From: Hordeum vulgare subsp. vulgare
Taxonomy: Eukaryota; Streptophyta; Magnoliopsida; Poales; Poaceae
Assembly: GCF_904849725.1 (NCBI RefSeq)
Contig: NC_058520.1
Location: 540,980,583 to 541,044,582, forward strand
Length of the DNA stretch: 64,000 bases
Direction of reading: 5' to 3'
This document shows, piece by piece, positions 37,043-48,357 of this stretch; position 1 is the stretch's first letter; each line of letters begins with the position of its first letter. The notes beneath the pieces are model-generated. The model was not told where the DNA came from. It worked only from the letters and a program-made list of their open reading frames with translations, and did not search any database. Position numbers and translations under genes: made by a program.

Positions 37043-38700
37043 ATGGATCCCGGGACGGAGCACGCGGGCACGGCGGCGTGGCGCTCCCGCGCGGTGTGCG
37101 GCACGGAGTACAGCTGGTGCCGCGCCGTGCCGGGCGGCACCGGCACCACGCTCCTCGCGCTCCGCCTCTCGCGCCGCGGCAGCTCGGCGGCCGAGGCGGC
37201 CGTCCGCTCGCTCCAGAGCGCGCACCCCGTCCTCCGCGCCCACATCCGCGCCGCCTCCGCCTCCAGCCCCACCCTCGCCTTCCCCTCCACCGCGGCGCAG
37301 CCCGCCCTCGCGCCCCAGCCCTCCGCGCTCGACTTCAGCTCCCTCCTCGAGCGCGAGCTCAACAGCAACCCGTGGGCGTCCGACCCCGGGCCCGAGGGTG
37401 CGCCGGTGCTCTTCGCCGCGCTCTACGACCTGCCCCCGCCCTCGGGCGGCGCCGCGCTGTTCGTCCGGATCCACACGGCCGCGTGCGACCGCGCGGCGTC
37501 GGGCGCGCTGCTGAGGGAGCTCCTGGCGCATCTGGGAGGCGCGGGCGACCCGGAGGAGGAGGAGGCGGCGGCGGTGGAGGCGGGGTTGGAAGACAGGATA
37601 CCGAAGCAGGACGCGTGGAAGCCGTTCTGGGCGCGTGGGGTGGACATGGTGGGCTACTCCATCAACGGGCTGCGCACGTCGACGCTGCCGTTCGAGGAGG
37701 CCGGCACGGCCAGGTCGACGCAGATGGTGCGCATCGCGTTCGGCCGCGAGGACACGAAGCGCCTGCTCGATGTGAGTTTTGCGTCACCTCATCATTTCCG
37801 GTAGAGTACATTTCACCGCTCGATGGGGTACTAAACCACATTGATGCGCTGCGTACTACTGTGCTAAATCTGATTTGCACATATAGATTAAAGGTACTTT
37901 GCACATTGTCATCTAGGCGTGCAAGGAGAACGGGGTGAAGCTTTGCTCGGCCATGGCTGCCGCCACGCTGCTAGCTGCACGGCAGTCCAAGAAGCTGGAC
38001 AGTGGCCAGCAGGAGACGTACTCAGTGGCGACCCTGATCAACTGCCGCCAGTTTCTTGAGCCAGTTTTGGATGATCACAACGTTGGTGAGCCCCTGAAGC
38101 AAGCAACTCTAAAATTTTGTCATACTATTGTGTGGTGTGGTGTGGTGTGGTGTGATCGAGCTAATGTGCTAGCTAGGAGAAAGCTTCAAATCATCAAACA
38201 CAACAGCTTTGACACCGTTACTCGTTGCAGGGTTCTTCTACTCTGCCATCACCAACACCCACAAGATACACGGGGAGGAAGGGCTGTGGGCGCTGGCCAA
38301 GAGGTGCCATGATTCCTACAGCAGTGCCAAGAACAGCAAGAAGCACCTCACCGACACCGCCGACCTCAACTTCCTCATGTGCCGGGCCATCGAGAACCCG
38401 CAGCTGACGACGGCCTCGGCGCTCCGGACGGCGCTCGTCTCCGTGTTCGAGGAGCCGGTCACCTACGACGGCCTGTCTGACCTGCAGAGCAAGGCTGGCG
38501 CGGAGCAGTACTTCGACTGCGCCACCGTGCACGGCATCGGGCCGTCGGTCGGCGTGTTCGACTCTATCAGGGACGGGCAGCTGGACTGCGCGTGCATGTA
38601 CCCTTCTCCTCTGCATTCCAGGAAGCAGATACAGGAGATGTTCGACAAGGTGAAGCGGATTTTGGCCGAAGGGTGCAACGCCGGTGATGAGAAACTATGA
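37043..38700 (+). CDS. Condensation/acyltransferase-fold protein, 3 exons
   Basis: Predicted joins: 37043-37771, 37917-38085, 38231-38700, giving 455 residues. Introns have GT-AG ends (GTGAGT...CTAG; GTGAGC...GCAG). The start is the first ATG (CGCCATGG context). The sequence resembles plant proteins of the CoA-dependent acyltransferase/condensation superfamily (chloramphenicol acetyltransferase fold, BAHD relatives): an N-terminal half with LRLSRRGSS and HPVLRAHI, the active-site region FVRIHTAACDR at residues 141-150, and a C-terminal half with VATLINCRQFLEP. In this superfamily the motif is HHxxxDG with the second His catalytic. Here it is H144-T145 and D149-R150, so classic catalysis is doubtful. 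The product has no signal peptide and is probably cytosolic. Substrate unknown. High GC3 in exon 1 is normal for grass genes. Confidence 0.88.
38129..38155. repeat. TGTGG minisatellite in intron 2
   Basis: Five TGTGG units in a row within the second intron of the condensation-fold gene. Confidence 0.85.
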
Positions 38701-38721
38701 AGAGAATTGGCCCTTTCCGTA

Positions 38722-38727
38722 AATAAA
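38722..38727 (+). promoter_or_regulatory. Candidate polyadenylation signal
   Basis: AATAAA lies 22 bases after the stop codon of the condensation-fold gene, in an AT-rich 3' flank. It is close to the stop, and other signals further downstream may be used. Confidence 0.4.
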
Positions 38728-39159
38728 CCTGGATGTTGCATATTCAGGTGCGATTTGTAATCTGCTGCTTGAGAATGGAATACACTGACAGGCATCAGTT
38801 ATCCGAAAATTTTGTGAAAAGGAAAGGACTTGGTTGGCGACGAGAACGCAACAAAAACCCGTTTGGTTGCATATACGAGAGGTAAATAAATCAATGGTGT
38901 TTGAACTTATCACGGATGTTCAGTTTAGCGCATAAACTAGAAAAATACGTTGAACTGGTTTTAAAACTTAGCATGGAAGTGCAAATACGATGCTGATGCC
39001 ATCCATATATGTAAAATGTGCCGACCTGGCACCGTATATCGTTGATCCCGCAAACTGTGGACTTTGATGGTCAAAAGTTAGTTTTATCCCTAAAAATGTG
39101 AATAATAATCATAATAATAAAAGTTAGGTTTAAATATTCATGTGCTATTAATAATTACC
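38728..39159. other. Intergenic, no gene seen
   Basis: About 430 bases of 3' flank. 38890-39060 has the look of one terminal repeat of a DNA transposon, but I could not find its partner. Confidence 0.5.
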
Positions 39160-39670
39160 TCATAATCAACAAACATCCATGTGCTCAAATAGACATTTAT
39201 CAAAATTAGGATCACTTGGCTTCATTTTGTGAAAGGCAATCCATTTATGGACAATGATATCAAGATTTTTCAAAGGAATAATTTAGATATCTTTCCTCTA
39301 AGTCTTTCCACAAAGTATGAGCACACTCAAAGTTTTGCATTTGATTAAGCATATTTTTTGGTACTTCTCTACTGATTAGATTAACAGTGTTAAGATTACC
39401 AAGCATATCAATTTCATCATCATGAGAAGGATGTATGGATCAATGGGAGACACATAGGGATATTCAACATACTTGCGCAAATGGAACTCATCAAATATAT
39501 TAAGCATTTCATCTTTCCATTGTCTAAAATACTCACCATCAAGAATAGACACTCTACAACTAAAAATTCTGGAACTAGTCACATTCATCTTCCTGCAACG
39601 GTGATTAAACCAAGGTTTTAAAGACCTTGCTGTGATACAAATTGTGGGATCGATAGAAGGTGTGCCTGGA

Positions 39671-39683
39671 GGGGGGGGGGGGG
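39671..39683. repeat. Poly-G run (13 G)
   Basis: Thirteen consecutive G after GGA. The length may be unreliable in assemblies. Confidence 0.9.
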
Positions 39684-40469
39684 TAAATCGACTACTTGAC
39701 AAGATTAAAATCCTAGCCTTTTCCCAATTTTATGGTTGGCAGATTTTAGCAATTCTAACAAGTCTAGTACACCCTACACATGCTAGTCAACATATATGGC
39801 AGCGAAAAGGTAAAGACTTTGCACATGTAGTAAGGAGTAGATTTAGGAGATCAAACGCAAAGAGGTTGACACGGAGATTTTTGGCATGCTATCGTACGTC
39901 CATGTTAGTGGAGACTTCAACCCACGAAGGGTAACAACTGCGAGAGTCCACGGAGGGCTCCACCACAAGGGGTCCACGAAGAAGCGGCCTTGTCTATTCC
40001 ACAACGGCTTCCGTCCATGAAGGACTAGCCTTACTCACGGTAGATCTTCACAAAGTAGGCGATCTCCTTGCCCTTACAAACATCTTGGTTCAACTTCACA
40101 ACACGAAGTAGGACGCTCCCAAGCGACACCTAACCAATCTAGGAGGCACGACCCTCCAAAAGGTAATAGATGTGATAGAACGATGAACTCCTTGCTCTTG
40201 TGCTTCTAAAGATAGTCTCCTCAACACACAATCTCTCTCTCACAGAATAGACATGGGTAGGAGAGGTTGATTTGGTGGAAAGCAGCTTGAGGAGCCTAGA
40301 AAGAAAGTTTCAAATGATTGGATTGGAATATCTTGATCTCAACACATGAGTAGGTGGCTCTCTCTTAGAAAAATGAATCTGGCAATGAAGTGTGTGTTTT
40401 GAGTGCTTCTCTCTCGAATGAGAGATGGATGGAGGGGTATATATAAGCAGTCCTCATAATCCAATCGTT

Positions 40470-40812
40470 ACACCTAAAGTGACCAACTCGGTGATACTGA
40501 AGTCATGAACTCGGTGGTACCGACTTGCACTAAAGGCAGCAACTTTTGAATCTCGGTGGAACCGATATACACAACTCGGTGACACCGAAAAGGTGGCTAA
40601 CGGTCAGATGACACACCTCGGTGACACCGGTACCCAAACTCGGAAATTTCGATTTTGTGTACCGAGGCAACAGAAAGTTGGTCACCTAAACTCGGTAGCA
40701 CCGACACAGTTTCGGTTTCACCGATTTGGTGGCTTTGGCTAGGGTTCTGTCTGGGATGAAAATCGGTAGGGCCGAATTGAGAAACTTGGTGGCACCGATT
40801 TTGTGTATGTGG
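40470..40812. repeat. Array of CTCGGTNNNACCGA palindromes
   Basis: About ten copies of a 14-base interrupted palindrome (for example CTCGGTGACACCGA, CTCGGTAGCACCGA, TTCGGTTTCACCGA) spaced 15-50 bases apart. Some arms are mutated (CTCGGAAATTTCGA). Each could form a short hairpin. Confidence 0.8.
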
Positions 40813-41130
40813 CTTTGGACAAAATGGTTATGTGGGAAAATGACTGAATATTTTTGGTGGCTATCTCTGAGCACTTGAGCAACCAGTTCATCTTAATACC
40901 TCACCCCCTTTTACTAGTATTGGCTTTCCTATGGACTCAAAAGTGATTTCTCACAAATATAAAATAAAAAGTCTTCTGGCTTGAAGCTTGGGCCAATCTT
41001 ATTCCTTTCTTACATCAAGGGGCATCTCCACATAATCCTTTAGCCAATGCTCTCTATGGGCTATTCCTGAAATATACTAGGTAAAAGTGTTAATCCGAGA
41101 GACAATGTATGTTGTCATGAATTATCAAAA

Positions 41131-41388
41131 CCACCAACGGAGCATTTGTGCTTTCAAAATTTTCTTGACAAGCGGGACCCATTAGTCATAAACATATATT
41201 ATCTAGTAATCATGTTTTGAATGTATAAATGGGCCTCATGCCACATAAGTTATATATGATGCCACGTCGGCGCACTTTACGTCGCCTCCCCTTTGCCCTT
41301 CCGATCGTCGGCGCACCCGTAGGAGCTGGCAGCTGGTGAGAAATCGTCTGAGTCATTCGATGAGGAGTCGTGGTCATCATCGTCGTCG
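41131..41388. other. Intergenic, nothing recognised
   Basis: Low-complexity flank with no ORF or repeat structure I can name. Confidence 0.5.
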
Positions 41389-41973
41389 TCAGAGTGGATG
41401 ACGAGCCATTTTACCCGCCGGACCTCCATGTCCTGCTACCTCTTGAGCTTCGCGAGCCGAGGCCGCCTCCGCCGCCTTAGCGTTCTTTCGGTGGAGCTGC
41501 CGCGTGTCCGTCTCCATGTTCGTAAGAGACCCACGGTAGACCCATTCGAGGAGTCGCCCGTCCTCGTCGAGCTCTGCCTCCATCCCGCGGTGGCGACGCA
41601 CGGACTCCTCCGCCTCCTTCCTCTCCCTTTGCCGCTGCCACTCGCGGCGGGCGGCTAGCGCCTCTAATTTCGACGTGCGTGTCGGGCCGGCAAGGCGGGC
41701 ACAACCACCCACCGCTGCCTCACGTGGGGAAGCAGCAGGCGACGGGGCAATGGATGGCGTAGGGGGCGCGAATTGCGCATGCCGTTTGTGAGCTCTGCAC
41801 ACGGACCGGGAGGGGCCAGCGCCGGTGTCCAAGCTACGTCGACGAGGAAGCGACGAGGCTGCAGATCCAGAGATGCCCCGGGTATCCACCTTGAACCGCT
41901 CCAAGGTGATGAGGAGGGCAAGCTCATAGACCGGATCCAAGTCGTAGCCGGAGCGGCTGCTGGAGCTCGACAT
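41389..41973 (-). CDS. Hypothetical basic/coiled-coil ORF, possibly transposon-borne
   Basis: From ATG 41973 (MSSSSSRSGYDLDP) the frame gives 194 residues with no intron. Features: a Ser-rich start, a Leu-rich helix (VYELALLITLERF), a basic Arg/Ser/Pro linker, then a charged helix (REWQRQRERKEAEESVRRHR) likely to form a coiled coil, and an Ala-rich end. I do not recognise a domain. The frame is open 41 codons further upstream, so a longer form to 42096 is possible. Nearby 42310-42322 looks like a DNA-transposon terminus, so this may be carried by such an element. The other strand is also open in this GC-rich DNA, which lowers confidence. Confidence 0.4.
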   Translation of the reverse strand: MSSSSSRSGYDLDPVYELALLITLERFKVDTRGISGSAASSLPRRRSLDTGAGPSRSVCRAHKRHAQFAPPTPSIAPSPAASPREAAVGGCARLAGPTRTSKLEALAARREWQRQRERKEAEESVRRHRGMEAELDEDGRLLEWVYRGSLTNMETDTRQLHRKNAKAAEAASAREAQEVAGHGGPAGKMARHPL

Positions 41974-42226
41974 TGCGGGGGATTCAATCGGAATCGGTGC
42001 GGGAAGAGGAGAGGACTGAGCGAGGGAGGAGAGTGAGTGAGTTAGGATTTTGGAGCGATGAGCCGGATGGGACTTTTTGTGGGGTGGGACAACCATGGGA
42101 TCAATGATGGGTCGGGCTTGTCACGCAGACGTGCCCGGGCCACCCATATCCACCCATACTTGGGCTGGATATGAAGGATGCGGGTCAACCCAGGCATTTG
42201 AGAGCAGTTTGAGGGGGCAGTTGGAT

Positions 42227-42322
42227 CGAATTTTTGTGACCAGGCGGTCTGTCCAGACGATCGAATTTTTGTGACCAGGCAGTCTGTCTGAACGTTTGAA
42301 GGGCCGGCTGTAGATGCTCTAA
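42227..42322. repeat. 38-base direct repeat and transposon-like terminus
   Basis: TCGAATTTTTGTGACCAGGC occurs twice in tandem (about 42227 and 42261), each followed by a GTCTGTC stretch. It is followed by GGCCGGCTGTAGATGCTC and then TAA (42320-42322). GAGCATCTACAGCCGG at an edge next to TAA/TTA is typical of grass Harbinger-type ends. The left partner was not found. Confidence 0.45.
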
Positions 42323-42440
42323 GCAAGAGATTGCAGAAAAAATTGGTTGTCGAAGAACAGAGAGGAGACAGAACACTTCCCCATTTTCCATTCAGACTTG
42401 TATCAGAAATCCAAATTATGGTTCCTCTTGTACTGAATCC

Positions 42441-42817
42441 TGTTAGAATAAATCCGAGGCTCTCCGTCGATCTACCGAGGACCAAGCAATCACGAGAGCA
42501 CGACACCGAGATTTGTTAACGAGGTTCGCCGATATGGCTACATCCCCGGGGCCTAACTACGGGCGCTCCTCCCCGTGACACCGTCACAATACCGAACACC
42601 GGCCGCCCGGGCGCTGGCACACGCCGCCGGCTGCCCCCGCGTACATGTGCTATTATGTTGGCTTAGGTTACATCGTGTGTCTACCCCCGCTATATATGAG
42701 AGGCCTAGGATACAAGTGTCCTATCAGGACACGATTCCATATTCTGTCTAAACACAATACTACCCAGAGTCCAACTGTAACCTACCTTGTACAATAATAT
42801 TCGACACAACTCTAACA
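42441..42817 (-). repeat. 3' LTR of the small Copia-type element
   Basis: Complete LTR with TGTTAG...TAACA ends. The purine stretch AAGGTGGAG (minus) lies beside it at about 42823-42832. Confidence 0.8.
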
Positions 42818-44513
42818 AACTCCACCTTGGCGAATATTCTCCACCACCTTGAGTTCATCCATGCGTCAAACTTCCATGTACATTGGACTTGAGATACGCC
42901 ATGAGCACCACTGCTACTCCCAGACTCCATGTGACTCCACCTGCAACTGTAGTCCCTTCTCGTCTTCTTCACAGTCAACCCTCGAGCAAAGTTAAGTTCC
43001 TTATTACTCTACTTTGTGCTTCCAACTTCCGGAGTATCCATTCAACGTCATCACACACTGATCACTGACCTGCATAAAAGTGAACAACCCACATATTGGA
43101 TGCCACGTATAAGAGTTATCTGAACTCAACATCCTCGCTCTTCCTTGACCGTCTATCTGAAAATTGAAGGAATTTCACCGTCGCCTTGTGTCACCCTGAG
43201 TCAAATTCGCAGTTGTCTCACCCTTTTCCCGGATAGTCTCTGACATGTCCCACAGCTATAGCACTACGCCTCCTTCTGTATTTGCCATCCGCACTTTGCC
43301 ATGTGCACAAAACACCACAGAATATATGGCCATGTACTCTCTCCGCTTTTGACAATTTCAGATTTTGTCACTTTCTCAGATTCTCCATGGTCAATTCCTG
43401 TCCATCAACTAGCACTGATAGACCCATTCACCAACTTCAAACTGGTACTCGTCAACACCGCTTCAGCACCCTTTACACACTTTGTCTGACAACATGTCTG
43501 ACCACCAGTGCCTTGTTCTATCGCTGTGTCCAGTGCTTACCGCACGCCTCGTCGCTATCACCGCGTCGAGCCTCTGTTGTCCTGATCAAGTTTTCCAAGG
43601 TCGCGAACCTACACCACTCAACCCCCACTGCAGAGAACCACCGATCATCACCGACCGATGCCGAGTATCACGTCTCCATCAGACCACTGGTACCCAGTCA
43701 AATCCACGTGTCTCTCGCTATCCCACTGAAATAGGCTACGATTCTACGAATTCTTACGCCGTAGCCCCTCCATCAGCACAGAGTGAAGTCTTCCGCTAGA
43801 CTCCAGCTCCACCTTCAACATGACTCCATGTAGCTGGCCATGCTACCCCGCGCCTCCTTGACTTCAAGCTCTCATGTGTACACCGCCTTGAATCAATCCT
43901 GCGCCATAGTCAGTCGAAGCCGCACAAGCCCTCAGGCATGCACCACGTGTTTCCACGCCCCAGAAATCGGCCACCATCAGCATGACGCTCCTATGTCGTC
44001 GTCGCTGAAATCACCGCCGTCTTCTGGTTTGACCGACATTCCTGTCGATCCATCACATAGTCCAGTCCGACCCAGGCGAAAATTATCCGACTGCAACCAT
44101 GCCCCACCTTGCGTCGTGTCCGTCCGCACTCCGTGCATTGTTGGACGCCATGTGTATGCATGATCCCATCACGACGCGCTCCAGACTCCTTCAAGCCTTA
44201 TACACGACGTCGTCCTCGCCACGCGCACCACAAACCCTTACGCTATCATCCCTATACACAACACGTGTATGCAAAAAATAAAGCCGAAATCCACCACATA
44301 AGCCTTCCCGTGTGCACTTATCCATGAAGATCAAAAGATCCAAAATCTCCAACTCCATCATGTGCTCTCGTAGGCTGTAGGTCCATTAGGCTTCCTATTT
44401 CCTTCCAATGACTAGCTTTAGCCTGTTACTACAAAGCTTCTCTTTTTTTCACCAAACAAATCACGAACGATGCATATACAGCTCTCCGCGTCCAGCTCAG
44501 CTAACTTGGGCAC

Positions 44514-44614
44514 GCGTGAAGTCTGAAATCAACCTTGTGGTTGTAGGTGCAGTCTAGAATGAACCTCCACGTCCAAATCCCTGAAGTTCATACCCTGAAC
44601 TGTGAAATCCCGGA
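44514..44614 (+). repeat. MULE left terminal inverted repeat
   Basis: It starts GCGTGAAGTCTG and ends near AAATCCCGGATT. The right copy differs at few positions (GAGTGAAGTCTG at its outer end). Confidence 0.93.
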
Positions 44615-45055
44615 TTTTTTGATCCTTGTGGGCTTATCCAAACGCAGGGATTTACACGTGGCTGGGAAAGGCTGGGAAGGCTTTAACCCTGGTGGAGCCG
44701 GACCAACTCCGCGCAGTTACTTCCCCTCTGTTCCTCCTCTGTTCGTCATCTGTTCCTCCTCTGCTGCGACGGCTCCTCTCCTCTGTTCCTCTTCCACGGC
44801 GGCCAGGACGATGAGCGGATGATCGCGGCGGCCGTCGACGACTTCTCTGGCAGAAAAGAGCAAGGTACGCCTGATCCACCTCCCCTCTCCAATCTGAGCT
44901 GGTTTTTGCTGGTTTTCGTTGGTTAGGTTTAGGGTTTTTGAAAGAAAAAGCTGCAGAAATTAGGGGTCAGAATCAGTGGGTTTGTTTGTTGATTTATGTT
45001 CTCCATTGTAGTAATCTGTTGCGATGGTTGCAATGTAGGTTTATTTCCTTGATTC
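44615..45055 (+). other. MULE 5' region
   Basis: CT-rich 44700-44800 may be promoter or 5' UTR. A possible donor site (AAAGAGCAAG|GTACGC) at about 44862 could begin a 5' intron that ends near 45037. This is inference. Confidence 0.35.
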
Positions 45056-47914
45056 AATGGACCCAGCAAATATATTGAACGTCACGTTCCATATTGGGGG
45101 ACAGTTTGTTCGAATTGGTCCTTCTCTGGACTATGTAGGGGGGATGTGGCCTACTCTGATATTGAAAGGGACAAGTTGTCCTTGCAGGAGGTGAAAGGAT
45201 TTCTTGCAGATCATATGGAAGTTAAGGAAAGCATGAAATTTTATTTTCTTATGCCTGGTAGAGAGTTGGTAAATGGGCTCATGTTTCTGTATGATGATGC
45301 TGGCTGCATGACAATGTGAGATCAGATAACTGATGGTGGAGTTGCTGATATCTATGTGGAATACAATGGGGAACAAGATGAAGAAGGGGAGGATGGCAGT
45401 GATAGTGCCTCTGATTTTGAGAATGAAATGCAGGATCATATGGACAGTGGAACTGAAGAAGAGATGCCAGATATTATGACTGCTGAAGATGTGCAAGTGG
45501 GTCATCAGAATGAGAATCTAGATGAAGATTTAGTGTAGCAAGTGTTTGTCCCTAATGACAATGGTGTTATCACAGCAATTATAAACAGCCCCTTGAAGAG
45601 AAAAAGTTCTGAAGCTTGCAATCTTTCTCAGAGTTCACAAGTGTGCAATCCATCTCAGCCTACAACACACCTTGTAGCAGCAACAGCAGAAACTACACAA
45701 AATGCAGCAGAGGACAGTGACTCAGATAATTCAGATGACAATGATTATGTTCCACATACTGATGATAGTGGAGAAGAATCAGAGGTAGTTGAGCTAAGAA
45801 AGCATGCAAGGAAGTTTAGGAAAAAAATGAATGAATCAAGCAAATGGGTTACTTTAGATGCATCAGGGGTTGTGCCTATTGATTTCATTGCAAATGTTGA
45901 AGAGGCAGTAGAGGAGATGGAATTTGAGTCAAGTGATGAAGATTATTCCTATGATGAAGTTGAGGAGGGGAACATTGTGAGAAAGAAGAGCAAATACCCT
46001 AGATTTGACCCTCATACTGATATTCCACACTTCAGTTTGGGGATGGTTTTTAGAAGCAAAAAACAATTTGTGAAATCAATTAAGAGATATGGTCTTTCTA
46101 CAAAAAGAAGCATCAAATTCTTAAAGTATGAGGAGATGAGGGTTAGAGCCAAATGTGGATGGCCTGGGTGCCCATGGCTGATGTATGGAGCAAAAACTAG
46201 CAGGTGCTCAAGGTTCCAGATTATTACATATGAGGATGAGCACCATTGTGCACAGAACAGGGAAAATAGGCTTGTTTCTGCAAAGGTCATAGCAGAAATA
46301 TATGAACATTTCATACTTGCCAATCCAATGTGGAAGATTGATAGCATCAAAGCCACTGTCCTGAGAGATATGTTTGCTAATGTGTCCATCTCAAAGTGCA
46401 AGGCTGCAAAAAAAAATTGTTATGGATAAGTTGATGAGTGGTATGAAGAGTGAGTATACTAAAATCTTTGACTATCAGCTAGAGTTGCTTAGAAGTAACC
46501 CAGGAAGTACAATGGTTGTTTGCTTGGATCCAAAAGAAATGGAAATAAATGTGTTCCAACAATTCTATGTTTGTTTTGATGCTCTAAAAAGGTTTTAAAG
46601 CTGGCTGCAGGAAAGTAATAGGGCTAGATGGATGTTTCTTCAAAGGAGCATGTCAAGGTGAATTACTTGCTGCTATTGCTAGGGATGCAAACAACCAAAT
46701 GTACCCTGTAGCTTGGGCTGTTGTGGAAAAAGAAACTACAGAGACATGGAAGTGGTTTATTGGAATGCTAATAAAGGATTTGGATATCAATGATCAAGGA
46801 GATGGCTGGGTTTTTATTTCTGACCAACAAAAGGTTAGAATCATTTAAATTGTTACTGTTGTAATTGTTTAAATTGTTACTGCTATAACTGAATTCTTGT
46901 CTTCTTATATCTATTTTGTAGGGCCTAATTAATAGCATGAGAGATTATTTGCCTAGGGCACAACACAGGATGTGTGCAAGGCACATTTATGCCAATTGGA
47001 GAAAGAAACACAGAGATCGTGAACTGCAAAAAAGATTTTGGGCAATTGCCAAGGCTTCAAACAAACAAGATTTCAACTACAATAAGGCCAGACTTGCTCA
47101 GATAACCCCTGATGGTGCAAAAGATATTATGAGAACAAAGCCAATGCATTGGGCTAGGGCATATTTTCCATATGGATCAAACTGTGAGTCAGTAGACAAC
47201 AACCTATGTGAGTCTTTCAATAATGCCATCATAGAATCAAGGTTTTACCCCATTATATCACGGCAAGAGATGATACGGAAGAAGATGTATGTCAGAATTT
47301 AGGACAGAGAAGCTAATGTGATAAATGGCATGGAATAGTTTGCCCTAACATTTTTAAGAAACTACAGGGAAACATCAAGAGAACTCAGTTCTATGAGGTG
47401 CTTTGGAATGGGAAAGATGGATTTGAGGTGAAGCATTTGACTGGCAGAGGAAGGAGATACACAGTGAACCTTGAGAACAAAACATGTTCATGTGGATATC
47501 TCCAGTCGGCAGGCCTTCCATGTTGTCATGCAATCTGTGCTATATACAAAAGTGGCAGAAAAATAGAAGATTACATTGACCCCTGCTACTACATTGAGAC
47601 TTTCAAGAAAATCTATGAGCACTGCCTACAGCCCGTGGAAGGTGAAGAATGTTGGCCAGTTTCTCAGAACCCTAGGCCAGTGGCACCTGGATATATTGCC
47701 ATGCCAGGAGCAAGGAAGAAAAACAATGATAGGAGGAGAGAAGAGGGTGAAGCTCCAAAAGGAAAGAAACTTAGCAAGCATGGAATTCAAATTACTTGTG
47801 GATCATGTGGTGGCAAGGGACATAACAAAGGCTCTTGTGGAAAGAATGGTGATAATAACAAAAAAAACAAAAGCATTTCTTGGGAAGAGAGGGAGAAAAC
47901 AGAGGGACACAGAG

Positions 47915-48000
47915 GTAATTCCTCTATTATTTGCAACTACATTACTTTCCTCTATTATTTGCAACTACTCACTAACATTATTTTCCTCTATTATTTGCAG
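47915..48000 (+). other. Transposase intron with triplicated 3' splice region
   Basis: The 86-bp intron GTAATT...TTGCAG contains three tandem TTTCCTCTATTATTTGCA units. Only the last is followed by G to make an AG acceptor at 48000. Confidence 0.7.
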
Positions 48001-48054
48001 CAAGCACAGACTGAGGCTGCCAAAAGAAGTACAACTACAACTAGATCTTCTGAA

Positions 48055-48320
48055 GCACATGGAGGAAGTACATCAACTGGCACTGGAGGAGGAAGGGGAA
48101 GTGCATCTGCTGGCACTGGAGGAGGAATGGGAAGTGCATCTGCTGGCACTGGAGGAGGAAGGGGAACTGCATCAGCTGGCATAGCAGGAGGAAGAGGAAG
48201 TGCATGTGCTGGCACAGCAAGAGGAAGAGGAAGAGGGAGTGCATCTGCTGGCACAACAAGAGGAAGAGGAAGAGGGAGTGCATCTGCTCGCACTGGAGGA
48301 GGAAGAGGAAGGAGCAGTGG
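48055..48320 (+). repeat. Tandem Gly/Ser/Ala-coding repeat in the transposase tail
   Basis: Units of about 33-36 bases around GGAAGTGCATCTGCTGGCAC encode GTGGGRGSASA-type repeats, shifting to RGRGRGSASAG. The repeat is open in several frames and produces false ORFs on both strands. Confidence 0.85.
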
Positions 48321-48357
48321 GTTCATGGCCTATTTCACAGCTTCTGGGAACTATTGA

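Larger units (their letters stand above)
39160..41130 (-). repeat. Copia-type retroelement remnant
   Basis: The minus strand at about 39570-39376 encodes a gag-like stretch (LDGEYFRQWKDEMLNIF, then VEYPYVSPIDP) that recalls N-terminal gag regions of Copia elements. The rest to 41130 is non-coding, with the palindrome array at 40470-40810 and a C/T-rich tail at 40890-41130. No LTR pair was found, so the limits are approximate. Confidence 0.45.
45056..48357 (+). pseudogene. MURA-type MULE transposase, decayed
   Basis: The likely start is ATG 45056 (MDPANILNVTFH). It is acidic to about 45990, then the Mutator DNA-binding region (FSLGMVFRSKKQFVKSI..., with CGWPGCPW), the MULE catalytic core (GLDGCFFKG near 46622; FISDQQKG near 46815), a SWIM zinc finger (CSCG...GLPCCH at 47485-47535), a zinc knuckle (CGSCGGKGHNKGSC near 47800), an AT-hook-like KRGRKQR, and a Gly/Arg-rich tail to 48357. 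Introns 46834-46921 and 47915-48000 have GT-AG ends. Lesions: frameshifts at the G run 45138-45143, the A run 46408-46416, 46591, about 47303-47330 and the A run 47860-47867; nonsense codons at 45316-45318, 45536-45538 and 47300-47302. In active elements it cuts at the terminal repeats in the nucleus. This copy is dead. Confidence 0.92.

Noticed and set aside
37008..37938. Long alternative frames overlapping exon 1 of the condensation-fold gene
   Set aside because: Arg/Pro-rich shadows. Only the frame from 37043 splices into a full-length homologous-looking protein.
40470..40812. CRISPR-like regular repeats
   Set aside because: Repeats are 14-base palindromes with uneven spacing in a plant retroelement, with no cas genes. 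Not a CRISPR array.
43282..44327. Plus-strand frames of 60-150 residues in the small Copia-type element
   Set aside because: They run antisense to the element, lack motifs and overlap in several frames.
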